Translations under genes and position numbers: made by a program
Shown: positions 39,227 through 50,786 of the stretch, one piece after another
How the letters are laid out: every line of letters starts with the position of its first letter
Numbering within the stretch: position 1 is the first letter of the stretch
Origin: Luzula sylvatica
Lineage: Eukaryota; Streptophyta; Magnoliopsida; Poales; Juncaceae
Assembly: GCA_946800325.1 (NCBI GenBank)
Contig: OX326956.1
Coordinates: 17,388,667-17,452,666, forward strand
DNA: 64,000 nt
Direction of reading: 5' to 3'
Notes under the pieces: generated by a model
The model's database searches: none
The model's input: the letters and a program-made list of their open reading frames with translations, nothing else
What the model was told of the DNA's origin: nothing

Positions 39227-40300
39227 TGATAATATCTATTTGTGTAATTGTATATTTATATATGGTCATATTTTCCATGAGTTGATTTATGACTTGGTTA
39301 TGAATACAATTGACTGATCGAGTTAAAAATCTTGTGTTATTTGTCGGGTCTAAGGAGTTAATTAACATACATTCATAATGACTTACTTGTTGAATTATAA
39401 TGTAACTTGAGATTATGAATAAATTTGAAATTTGAAGTTTGAAGTTATGTTTTTTTTTAAACTAAAAAAATCGATATAAATTTATGAATTTTCTTCTTAT
39501 GAAATAAAAACTTTTCTTTTGTTTCGTAACTGCTCGAGTCACATATAGAATTTGGAAAATAAAGAAAAAAAGAAAACAAAAGAAAACGAAAGTTATTATG
39601 TAGTTGCAGATGTTAACACACGATTTCTTTTTATGGAATGGAGACTTCTCTTTTGATTCATAATCTCTCGAGTCGCATCCAATGTTTGAAAAAAAATCAT
39701 AACAAACATGAGTGAATAATAAAAGAAACTTTTCTTCTGAAGATGATGATGATGATGATGATATAAATATAACTTAACAAATAAAAATACCAAAAGACGA
39801 TGATATTTTAAGAACGGTATTTAGAAGTTGAGAGTCATTTTTGAGAAAAATTGAAATAATGATTATTTTGCTCCTAGTGTTTAATTCATATCTTTAATAT
39901 TGTATTATAATTTGTTCCCAAAACAAGAAAATTTTAATTTTTTGCTCCAATAACTTGTATATTGTATGTTAAATACATAATTCTTTTTCAAAGTTATATA
40001 TTTGTCCATGACTTAAATTATATATATGACTTGTTTTTTGGCCCCAAGGGGCCACTCTCTGATTTGAGTTTGGGGGGAGAGATCTTTGTGTATATACTAG
40101 ATAGATATTTGGTTGGGCAAAATAACCTCATAATCGCCTTTGAGAGAAAATTTAATCCACTGAAGCCTGGAGCCAACTAGTATGCAAAAAAAGGTTGAAT
40201 GGTCAGTGAGTGTGAGTGCTTTCTTCGGTACGGTGGAATGGGTATACATGGCACAAAATGAAAGCTAAGACATGTAAATTTTCATTATTTTCAATTTTTT
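39227..40300. other. 3' flank of RLK copy 1
   Basis: The first 500 bp match the 3' flank of the intact gene (53063-53440 and 53730-54130), including a GAT-type microsatellite at 39738-39761. The rest is AT-rich with no feature I can support. Confidence 0.6.
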
Positions 40301-41572
40301 TGTAAAAGTGCAGAAAATAAAGTCTTAACACTTTAAAAAGATAAAAATGTCAAAATTGGTGTCTTAAACGAACAAAAAAAAATTAATTTTCATGTTTTCT
40401 TCAAAACAATTCCGTAATTGAAGAGTAACATATGAAAATTTCTATTTTTTTACAAAAAATTAGCAAACAGACAAAAAGTGAAATCTTAACGCATTCGAAT
40501 TTATACTTCTTACAAATTTTTTAATATATTCCTCAAAAAATGCCGTAATTGAAGACTAACGCATTACAATTTATGTTTCTTAAAAAAAATTGCAAAAAAG
40601 CCAAAAGTGAACTCTATTACCTTGAAACAAATTATTTATCTTATTTTTTCTTAAAATACAAAATTTGATGTATAAAATGAGAAAAATACCGACCTCATGT
40701 TTTCCACTAAATAGAACACCGTAATTTAAGACTAACACATTCAAATTTCTATTTTTTTCCAAAAACTTAACAAATATGCCAAAAAGTAAGGTCTAACTCT
40801 TTTATAAAAATCAATTATCATATTTTCCTCAACAACAAAAAACTGCTTTATAAAAAGTGAGGTCTAACTTCTTTATAAAAGCTGCGAAAATTGATGTCTA
40901 AAACAAACAAAAAACTTTATTTTCATGTTTTCCTCAACAACAACAAAAACTCCGTAATTTAAGATTAACCCATGCAAATTTTTATTATTTTGCAAAACTT
41001 TCGCAAAACTATAATAAATAAAATTTAACACCTTCAAAAAATCAATTGTCATATTTTTCACAAAATGCCAACTTATGTCTAAAATGAACAAAATAATTAA
41101 TTTTCATGTTTTTATAAAAAAAAAACTCCATATTTGAATAACACATGCAAATTTCTAGTTTTTCCATAAATTTTGCAAAAATGCACAAAATGAAGTCTAA
41201 CACCTTTTAAAAATTCAATTATCACATTTAGCTTACAAAAATTCCAAAATTGATGTCTAAAGCAAAAAAAGACTTAATTTTCATGTATTTCTCAAAAAAC
41301 TCTATAAGTTTAAATGAATGCATTCAAATTTCTATTTTTTTCGAAAAAATGCAAAAAGTGAAGTATAACAACTTCATAAAATATAATTATCTTATTTGTC
41401 TAAAAAAAAATTCAAAATTGATGTATAAAATGAGAAAAATACTAAATTTTCATGTTTCATAAAAAAATCTCTGTAATTGAAGATTAACACATGCAAATTT
41501 ATGTTTTTCGAAAATTTCGCCAAATGGAAAAATGAAGTCTAACTAACACCTTAAAAAAATCAATTATCATAT
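40300..41572. repeat. Diverged satellite-like array, about 175-bp period
   Basis: The landmark TTTTCATGTTTT recurs near 40389, 40693, 40918, 41099, 41275 and 41447. Each is followed by CTCCGTAATTxAAGAxTAAC and then by AAGTCTAACACCTT-like segments. The last spacings are 181, 176 and 172 bp. Units are AT-rich and diverged. The array ends by running straight into the kinase sequence TTTGGGCTCGCC. Confidence 0.75.
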
Positions 41573-42170
41573 TTTGGGCTCGCCATGTTTTGTCGCCCTA
41601 AAGAGAGTATCATATCGGTGAGTTGTATGAGAGGGACAATTGGATACATAGCACCCGAAGTATTTTCACGCAATTTTGGAACAATATCTAGTAAATCTGA
41701 TGTTTATAGTTATGGAATGATGGTTCTTGAAATGATTAGAGGAAAACAAAGAAAAGCATCTGAAATAATAGAAAATTCTTCTAGCGATGATTATTTTCCC
41801 GATAATATTTACAAATGTATGGAGGAAAAGACTTTTTCTTCTGTATATGAATTATCAGATGTAAATCTAGAAATTACTAAGAAAATGGCGATAGTGGGTT
41901 TGTGGTGCATCCAGTTGTCACCAGACGCACGACCTACAATGAGTCGAGTTCTCGATATGTTGGAAGGAAGTGTTGAAGACTTAAATGTACCTCCAAAATT
42001 GCGTGTTCCTCTGCCACCAGAACTAGTAGCAGATAGTTTTTCAACTGAATTGTTCTTGTAATGATAATATCTATTTATATATTGTAATGATAATATCTAT
42101 TTATGTAATATGCTTTTTGTATATGCAGATATTTTTATCAAACTTCATATTGAATCATGAATTATTTCGT
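41573..42170 (+). pseudogene. RLK kinase C-lobe fragment
   Basis: The sequence picks up at the DFG motif (only FGL remains) and continues open to a stop at 42061. It covers the activation segment (FCRPKESIISVSCMRGTIGYIAPE), the C-lobe and the tail ending STELFL. It is about 90% like the other copies. Everything 5' (ectodomain, transmembrane segment, ATP site, catalytic loop) is missing and replaced by the satellite-like array. The ATG at 41585 arises from AAG to ATG at the lysine of GLAK and is not a genuine start. It cannot be a kinase. Confidence 0.88.
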
Positions 42171-42249
42171 AATATTATTTGCTTAAAGGCATTTTTCAAA
42201 CATAATTTGAATAACATGAAGAGATAAAATCGTCAAACTTCATATAATA

Positions 42250-43505
42250 CTAGCTTTATCCCCGCGCAATTGCGCGGGACAACATATCTATTTTTTTACA
42301 TGCTTTTTTATATAATTATTTAAATACAATCAACCCATGTGCGAAGTAACGTGCGTGCGTTTGAACTAAATTAATCTAATCATGACATATTTGCAAATAT
42401 CGTGATTTCAATAGATGCATAAAATTCATGAAATTGATCTTTCACGGATATTATTTTCTGATATTATTTGTATAAATAGCATTTGTTCAGGTGTTTTTAA
42501 AATCGATTAATATAATCAGGACACATTCGTAAATATATTTGATGTCAATAGATGCATTATAGTTACGGTTCATTAAAGGATCTCAACGTGTCATATGGAT
42601 ACAACGGGCAAATGACAAAAAAACTCGCATAAATTTGAGGTTACATAATTTTATATATACCCGTTCAAAATGAGCAAATAAAAAAAAATTGAAAAGCAAA
42701 AAAGAACCAAAATGTAAAAAGGGAAAAAATTGGGTAAAGAAAAAATACAAAAAAAAATTGAAATTACGAAATTGCATACATAATCCTGCTCAATGAGGAA
42801 ATAAAAAAAAAAAAAATTGGAAAATAAGAAAAAAATGATCAAAATGTAAAAGAGGACAAAAAAAAAGATCAAAATGTAAAAAAGGACCAAAATATAAAAT
42901 AGGAAAAAAGGATCAAAATGTAAAAAAAGACCAAAATATAAATAAACCAAAAAAAAAGACCAAACTATAAAATAAGAAAAAAGGAACAAACTGTAAACAG
43001 GACCAAAATATAAATAAAAAGGACCAAATTATAAATAAAGGACCCAAAATATCAAAAAATATATAAAAATGTAAAAAAGACCAAAATATAAAATAGGAAA
43101 AAAAATGAAAATGTAAAAAATGACCAAAATGTAAATAAACCAAAAAAAAGGACCAAAATATAAAATAAGAAAAAAGGACCAAAATGTAAATAAAAAAGGA
43201 CCAAAATGCAAAGTGATGATGTGGGCTCATGTATGAGCTCAAATTTTCCTAAATAAAGGACCAAAATATCAAAAAAAATATCAAAATGTAAAAAAGACCA
43301 AAATATAAAATAGGAAAAAAGATGAAAATGTAAAAAATGACCAAAATGTAAATAAACCAAAAAAAAGGACCAAAATATAAAATAAGAAAAAAGGACCAAA
43401 ATATAAAAAAGGACCAAAATGTAAATAAAAAAGGACCAAAATGTAAAGTGATGATGTGGCCTCATGTATGAGCTCAAATTTTCCTAACTTTATATATAAG
43501 AAGAA
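42250..43505 (-). mobile_element. Helitron-like element with GGACCAAAATG repeats
   Basis: On the minus strand the 3' end is CTAG then T, preceded by the perfect hairpin CCCGCGCAATTGCGCGGG. The interior (about 42700-43460) consists of short tandem repeats of GGACCAAAATGTAAA. A block of about 235 bp is duplicated (43010-43243 and 43260-43490), each ending in the motif CATGTATGAGCTCAAATTTT. The 5' end is probably the TCTTATATATAAAG near 43500, but the expected preceding A is not exact. The minus-strand Phe-rich open frames are products of the repeat. Confidence 0.6.
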
Positions 43506-44306
43506 TTGTTTGTTGTTTATTTTATTCCAAACAAATATATAATAAATTCTCAAAAAACTGCTTTTGTTCTTTGAATACAAAACCATTAAGGTGGTATAAT
43601 TATTCTTCCTTTGTTTCATTTTCATTTCCACAAATCAGAAATCAGATCATTTTATTTATCGAAAATTACAGCATATATTTTCTCATTTCATCAAATCACG
43701 AAGATCTATGCATTGTTTAAATAGTAATGGCCTGATAAATACTAGTCACGCCATTTTTCAAAACAGGAAAGATTCATAATAGAATTTGACTTTAGGTTTG
43801 CATTCTTACTGCACAGTAAATTTTTAGAACAAAAATTAAAATGCAATACAAGAAATAAATAATCTGTCTTTAGATTGTTGGTTATATTTCAATAAAATAA
43901 CCAAATAAATAATATAAATAATTAAATAATTATTTAAATAAAATAATATGAATAAAATTGCAGACAAGCCTGGATATAGCCGCGTGGTCATGCCACTGCT
44001 GTCCTAAAGACATATTAACGTCCTCTTGTGCAGGATATTTCCGTTTCTCCATCTCCAATGTTCTACACCTGGAGAACTCATCTCGTATCCGTTCCGTAAG
44101 CACACTCGAAAATGGATGTTCCTCACTTCGAAAGAAATGAAGCCGTGCACCGAATTTTTTGAATCAAGTTTTATGTTTCTACATGAATACTTTTTTAAGT
44201 ATTTTGGAAGAGAAAAAATGTATTATCTTTATTATTTTCTTTAAAGAGAGAATATCAGTGGAAGGAGAAGAAATTATCATGGTTATCTATGTGAATACCA
44301 ATTAAA
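43506..44306. other. Spacer between two Helitron-like elements
   Basis: AT-rich. A less AT-rich block at about 43960-44150 opens after TTGCAG and contains overlapping short frames (for example PFLHLQCSTPGELISYPFRKH). It may be a captured exon, but I do not recognise it. Confidence 0.3.
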
Positions 44307-44639
44307 CTAGCTTTTTCCCCGCGCAATTGCGCGGGAGCCTCGAGTTTGTCATGATTATTCGCACATCCGTGATTTGGTATATTTTTAACCCCCTAATTTT
44401 TTTTGGATATTGTAAAAAATCCTCTATCTTTTCGTAAACTCCAAAAAAAAACTCTTTACCAAACTTTTATTTTAAAATACTGCTTATGGATGATATTAAA
44501 TTTTTTTTTCCAAAATACCCTCCAAATCTCATATGTAATAATTAAAAGTTATTTTTGTTATTTTTTAGGAAATTTTCCTGTAGTAACCGAGTTTCGAAAA
44601 AATATTCACGAAATAACCAAGTTTTGAACATAATTACCA

Positions 44640-46345
44640 AAATGTCTTTTACGGAGTACCATTCAGCGCTTTTTTGCATAGGCGGAGAATGATTCAGCGC
44701 TTTTGTTTATGGAAGTAATTAAGCCAATTAAATAAAGGCGCTGAATGAAACAGCGCTAGGCGCTAAACCATTCAGCGCCTTTATATATAAAATTTCAAAC
44801 GCACAGATAATTTAAAAAAAAAATTATTCCACTCCAAGATGTACCCGCCGAATTCTCCATTATTTATTTATTACGTTCAATTATATTGATAATTAAGATA
44901 TACAATTAAATATTCAGTAAAATTTATTCAAATTTATGAATTTGAATGAATATTAATTATGTATTAAATTAACAGCTAATATATAATGGTTATTATTTTA
45001 ATTAAATATACGAATCGAAATTATCCAAATTTTATCGTAACATTTCTATGTCCTAATTAGTATATTTAATTAAAATAATAACCAGTACATGTTAGCTGTT
45101 AACTTAATTCATAATTAATAATCATTCGAATTCATAAATTTGAATAAATTTTACTGAATATTTAATTATATATCTTAATTATCAATATAATTGAGCGTAA
45201 TAACTAAATAATGAAAAATTCGGCGTGTACAATTTGGAGTGGTTTAATTTTTTTACTTTAATATCTGACACACACCACGTGAAAATGTTGAAAAAAAATA
45301 TAAAAAGTTAAACCCCTCCAAACTGTACACGTCGAATTCTCCATTATTTAGTTATTACGTTCAATTATATTGATAATTAAGGTATATAATTAAATATTCA
45401 GAAAAATTTATCCAAATTTATGAATTTGAATAATTATTAATTATGTATTAAGTTAACAACTAACATGTACCGGTTATCATTTTAATTAAATATATGAATC
45501 GAAATTATCCAAATTTTATCATAACATTTCTATGTTATAATTAGTATATTTAATTAAAATGATAACCGGTACATGTTAGTTGTTAACTTAATACATAATT
45601 AATAATCATTCGAATTCATAAATTTGAATAAATTTTACTGAATATTTAATTATATATCTTAATTATCAATATAATTGAACGTAATAAATAATGGAGAATT
45701 CGGCAGGTACACTTTGTAGGAGTTTAATTTTTTCTTTTTTTTTAAAATAAGACACTGACACACGGCTTTGGAAAAAAATATAAAAAAATTATTCCACTCC
45801 AAAATGTACCTGCCGAATTTTCCATTATTTAGTTATTACGTTCAATTATATTGATAATTAAGATATATAATTAAATATTCAGTAAAATTTATTCAAATTT
45901 ATGAATTCGAATAATGATTAATTATGTATTAAGTTAACAACTAACATGTACCGGTTATCATTTTAATTAAATATACTAATTATAACATAGAAATGTTATG
46001 ATAAAATTTGGATAATTTCGATTCGTATATTTAATTAAAATGATAACCGGTACATATTAGCGGTTAACTTAATATATAATTAATAATTATTCGAATTCAT
46101 AAATTTGGATAAATTTTACTGAATATTTAATTATATATCTTAATTATCAATATAACGGAACGTAATAACTAAATAATGGAGAATTCGGCGGGTACATCTT
46201 GAAGTGGAATAAATTTTTTTTTTTAATGTCCTGTGCGGTGGAAATTTTATATATAAAGGCGCTGAATGGTTCAGCGCCTTTATATATAAAGGCGCTGTTT
46301 CATTCAGCGTTTTTGTTTAGTTGCCTTAATTACTCCCATAAACAA
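44640..46345. repeat. Foldback array: three tandem palindromes within nested inverted repeats
   Basis: Three units (about 44830-45240, 45310-45715, 45792-46207) each read from CCACTCC..TGTACCTGCCGAATTCTCC into the reverse complement of the same sequence. Arms are about 180 bp with a loop of about 50 bp. The loop (CGAATCGAAATTATCC...) has the same orientation in units 1 and 2 and is inverted in unit 3. Outside the array, hairpins built on GGCGCTGAATGGTTCAGCGCC occur on both sides (about 44680-44790 and 46255-46320) in inverted arrangement. No coding potential was seen. Confidence 0.85.
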
Positions 46346-47204
46346 TCCTTATGGAATAATTAAAACTCTTTACCAAATTTTTAACCCCCTAATTTTTTGG
46401 TATATTTTTAACCGTGATTTGGTATATTTTTAACCCCCTAATTTTTTTTGGATATTGTAAAAAATCCTCTATCTTTTCGTAAACTCCAAAAAAAAAACTC
46501 TTTACCAAATTTTTATTTTAAAATACTCCTTATGGATGATATTAATTTTTTTTTTCCAAAATACCCTCCAAATCTCATATGTAATAATTAAAACTTATTT
46601 TTGTTATTTTTTATTTATTTTAAGAAAATTCATAAACACTTCTTAATATGTAGTGATTTAAAAAAATTTAAATTATTACATATTTTGTTTATATAATTTT
46701 AATATTCCATTCTTTATTCATAAAAAACTAACATTAAATAATAATAAATAAACATCTTGCAAATATATTCATAGAAAATATCTATTTAAACATCTACTTT
46801 TTTATTTTAGTTTTCCTTTTATGTATTTTTTAATAGTTTTGTGATATTTTATTTTTAAATATTTGCAAGATGTTCTTTTATTAATATTGTTCAACTTATT
46901 ATAATTTTATTTTAGTTTTTAAAAAAAAATAATACATAAGTCGAATATTTGTAATGAATGAAATATTAAAATTATATAACATATAACATATAGTAATTTT
47001 TTTTTAATTATTATGTATTACAAAAAGTTTAAGAATTTTTTAAAATTAAAAAAGCATTTTTTTTTAAATGAATACATATGTAAATTAATTTTTTTTTACA
47101 ATATCTAAAAATTTAAGGAGTCTTTTGAAAAAATTTCAAGTAAAGTGGTGATAGGGAGGCATAATAAGGTGTTGATGTGGACGCATGAGATGAGAGGAAT
47201 TATT

Positions 47205-47835
47205 AATAATGTAAAAAAGGACCGAAATTTAAATTAAAAAGGACCAAAATGTTAATAAAAAGTACCAAAGTGTGAAATTAAACTTAAAAGGACCAAGATA
47301 TAAATAAAAAGGACTATAATGTAAATTCAAAAATGTAAAAAAGGACCGATATGTAAATAAAAGAGGATGAAGATGTAAATATGAAGGACCAAAATGTAAG
47401 TTTCTAAACTGAAAAGGACCGAAATGCAAATAAAAAAGGACCAAATTGTGAATAAAAAGGACCAAAATGTATTTTTTTCAGAAAAGGACCAAAATGTAAA
47501 TAAATTATTTTTACAAAGAGGCCCCTGGACCAAAATGTAAATTTTAAAACTTTGAAGGACCAAAATGCAAACATAAAGGACCGAAATGTGAAAAAAAAGA
47601 CCAAAATGTAATTTTTTTTTAAAAATAGGACCAATTTATGGCCCCTGGACTAAAATGTAAATTTCAAAACTTCGAAGGACCAAATGCAAATATAAAGGAC
47701 GAAAATGAAAAATAAAAAGGACCAAAATGTAAAAAAATTTCGAAAAGGGACTAATTTGTAAATAAAAAAGGACCAAAATGTAACGAAAAAAGGACTAATT
47801 TGTAAATAAAAAAGGACCAAAGTGTAAAAAAAAAT
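47205..47835. repeat. GGACCAAAATG short tandem repeats in Helitron-like element
   Basis: Over 20 variants of GGACCAAAATGTAAA alternate with AATAAAAA stretches. The same family fills the smaller element at 42700-43460. A duplicated block around GGCCCCTGGACCAAAATG occurs at 47519 and 47640. Confidence 0.85.
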
Positions 47836-47915
47836 TGATTTATTTACAAATAGGCCCCTGGTGACGTGGCTGCACCAGGAGGCAGCAAATCCCCTTGCAT
47901 TATATATATTATAGA

Positions 47916-48947
47916 TATAATATTGATTTATTTTGTAACAGTAGATGTCCCGTTAATTTTTTCTCATTATTATATTATTAAAGAGAGAAATAAGTTTTGA
48001 TTTTATTTCAACAAAACCGACTAATCATTAATGTCCAAAATAAACAAGGGCCACCTTAAATTCAAATAACCACTAATAATTCTTCTTTTATATATTCTAT
48101 ATTAATCAGAATATTTTGTTATTTTATTTCTCAATCATCTATAACATATGAAAATATCCAATAATTAATATTGGACCAAATATATAAAGTTTTTAAATTT
48201 AGTATTATTTTGTAATAAAATAATACAACAAATTGAACTTCGAAAAAGCATAATTCTTCTGAATTTTGTTTTCCAGTTTTCCCTTAGTTCGGTGCTTTTA
48301 ACTTGAGTTCTCCTTTGCTAAGGTTTTTTTGGCTTATCAGTCAAAACCGAATGCGATTGACTTCCTATTGTCGAAAATGAGCATTTTTAAATAGTTAGAA
48401 ATATCAATACAATTTTTTGCCAAGGAATTTGTATGAATCTCTGTTATATCGTATTCGTGCCTCAAAAAGTTTCCGTTTTGTAATAATTGTAAAGATAATG
48501 TTATTTTCAAATCAAAACTACAACATAGCGTGTATTTGCATCAAAATTTAGTCCACAATTTCTTGAAGCTGTAAAGATGGCAATCTCAAAGAATATTCAA
48601 ATACACCAAACTTTCAAGCTTGACAATGATTGTTCTTCGTTTTTTCATTTGAAAGTCCGTTGACTTGACAATTCTTGGTTATAATTATTTGTGAGCCGCA
48701 TTAATTGTTTTCCTTCTTTATGAAAATGAGTCACAATCACTATTTAGTGATTTTATTGAAGAATGTTTGGTGCATGAGATTAACAAGCCATGATTCAATT
48801 GAGAGTTCAGCATTACAAGATATTCAAATGGCCTCCAATGCATGTTCCGATAATTCTTATAGAAACAATCAAAATCGTACAAGTTCATATTTTCTTCCTT
48901 ATATTTTAATGAACAAAAATCCCTATTTATATTTATTAATTTTCCTT
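47916..48947 (+). promoter_or_regulatory. Upstream flank of the intact RLK, distal part
   Basis: From about 48345 this matches 35765-36350 ahead of RLK copy 1, so it is duplicated 5' flank. The first 430 bp are AT-rich without features. Short open frames shared with copy 1 (for example around 36227 and 48825) are not convincing genes. Confidence 0.45.
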
Positions 48948-49972
48948 TAGAGAAGAAAGAAGGTGATTTCAGAAGTAATAATTATAATAAATTTGTTTAT
49001 ATTTCACAAAAGCTAGAGTAGTGTAGTGGTAAAACATGTGCTTAGGATGAGTGAGGTCTTGAGTTCGATACCCTCAAGCTACATTTTATGATTTTTTTTT
49101 TAATTCGGCCCCCCCTATAAAATCCGGCCCGCCCCTGCCATGATATGATTCAATTTTAACCTCAGTCTCTTTTCTCCGTTAGAAGAAAATTGGAAATGAT
49201 CTTTCTATTCTGTCTCTCTCTCGTAAAAAATAGAAAGTGAAGGTTGTTTCTTCATTCCCAATCGATTCTTTCTTCTCTATTGAAGAAACTCTGCACTAGA
49301 AACGAAATATGACTAGGTTTCCCTCGCACAAGTGGAGTTCATAGCTGACAACTGCCTCCATCTTCTCTCTCGGGAGAGATCCGAGTTAGGGTTCAAGAAT
49401 CTGACGAAGCTCGTGAAGGTGGACGAATTTAGACTGTATTTTGATGAATTATGGGTTATTAGAATGATTTTGGGACAAATTGAGGTTTATTTGAGTTGAG
49501 ACTAATTTCTTGTCAAATATGAATGGTTTGTGATTTAACTATGAAAGTAATTACTACTGATTAGTAGTGAATTTTGTTTTATACATAAAAAACAATCCAA
49601 AATTCGTGATTATTGTAATTAATTATTAAACACTAATTTGAGAACATCAATCTAAAATTCAAACAAATTTTCTTTTATCAATCTTGATTTGATTCTTTAT
49701 CTGTGCACTCACGTATTGGCAAATAAAATCATAGCAAATAAACACAACTCCATTGAGGATGCAGAGCTTCATGAAGAAAAGGATTAGGAGATCTATTGTC
49801 TGTCTCTTTCCGAAATAGAAAGGAACATGCCTATTTTGTATTTGACAGAATTTAAACGGTAGGTTAAGATCCAGTTAAACTAATATATGATTGTGATTAG
49901 ATCCGACGGCTCAAGTTGTGCATGGACGAGATTTGATCCGGTGGACATTGGACATGCTCCCGACCCTTGAGT
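48948..49972. mobile_element. 1-kb insertion in the RLK upstream flank, unclassified
   Basis: Comparison with copy 1 (36345-36400) shows that about 1025 bp replace about 45 bp here. A tRNA-like head sits near the left end, followed by CCGGCCCGCCCCTG (49125-49138), which read in reverse resembles hAT-type ends starting CAGGGGCGGG. No target-site duplication was found, so class and borders are unresolved. Confidence 0.45.
49014..49085 (+). repeat. tRNA-like SINE head
   Basis: An A-box-like TAGTGTAGTGG and B-box-like GAGTTCGATACCC lie at tRNA spacing. Acceptor-arm pairing is incomplete, so it is not a tRNA gene. It lies inside the 1-kb insertion. Confidence 0.5.
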
Positions 49973-50470
49973 ATGACCCTATGCCGTTCCGAATATGATG
50001 ATATGTAGTCTATTTACCATTCTCTCTGAAAATGTTGACTCGAAGTCTACTGTCATTAACTTCCAATTTTACTCGAGTTAGCGGTCTATTATATCCTTTT
50101 CTACTTTATTTTCTTCTCCTCCACACAATTGCATGATAAGGCTTCAGAAACAACTTGCAGTATGTTCCTCGGGGAATTATTATCGAAAAAAGATCTTCCG
50201 GTATCTTAACGATTCAAGTTGAAATTTCGCTCTTTGGAATTATTTAGAGTTCTGTTTTATTTTTGTTATAAGTTTTAATTTATCAATTGCTAATAATTGA
50301 TAAAGATAAAAAATAAGTTTTTTAATTTATTCAAACAAATAAATCATCTGGAAAATAAAATTCAGTGATTGTTCGTAGTATATTCTCTGAGCCACAAAAA
50401 ACATGAAAATATTGACCTGAAGTCCATTATCATTTACTTCTCCGGGTTCTCTCTCATACAAACACAGAGA

Positions 50471-50545
50471 TGCAGATGACCATCCATCCATCCATCCATG
50501 TCGTCTTTATTCCTTGCAGAAGCTTATCCAGTTGCCTCTCCTTTG
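50471..50545 (+). pseudogene. RLK first-exon fragment
   Basis: The duplicated 5' flank leads into MQMTIHPS, jumps by internal deletion to VFIPCRSL, and stops resembling the gene after SCLS. A second piece of upstream sequence (GATCxTTCCAGTATCTTAA) then begins again. This is the broken front of a receptor-kinase copy; the intact gene starts 316 bp downstream. Confidence 0.75.
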
Positions 50546-50786
50546 TCGAGCGATCCTTCCAGTATCTTAAAGTTGAAATTTCTCCCGTTACAATTGTTTT
50601 GAAAAAAAAAATTCTCTCTCTCTCTGGAAAAAATTCTGTGATTGCTCGTTGTACATTCTTTGAACCACAAAAAACTTGGAAATGTTGACTTGAAAATTAT
50701 CATTTAGTATCCCCATCTCCCTGTTATATGTAATTGCATTCCAAGACATCAAATACTCTCTCTCTCTCTCTCATACAAACACAGAG

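Larger units (their letters stand above)
44307..47915 (-). mobile_element. Helitron-like element, 3.6 kb, carrying a foldback structure
   Basis: Minus-strand 3' end: the hairpin CCCGCGCAATTGCGCGGG, spacer, CTAG at 44310-44307, followed by T. Minus-strand 5' end: TCTATAATATATATAATG at 47915, preceded by A. Both ends therefore fit insertion between A and T. The 5' region holds GGACCAAAATG repeats, linking it to the element at 42250. No RepHel helicase is encoded, so it is non-autonomous. A block of about 195 bp (44378-44570) is repeated directly at 46423-46612, on either side of the foldback array. Confidence 0.72.

Noticed and set aside
41585..42061. Kinase fragment as a functional short gene
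   Set aside because: Its ATG is a substitution within GLAK and it lacks the ATP site and catalytic loop.
42651..43631. Minus-strand Phe-rich open frames of 110-140 residues
   Set aside because: They are translations of the GGACCAAAATG tandem repeats and repeat with them; no start context or domain.
49014..49085. A functional tRNA gene
   Set aside because: A and B boxes are present but the acceptor stem does not pair fully and no anticodon arm is convincing.
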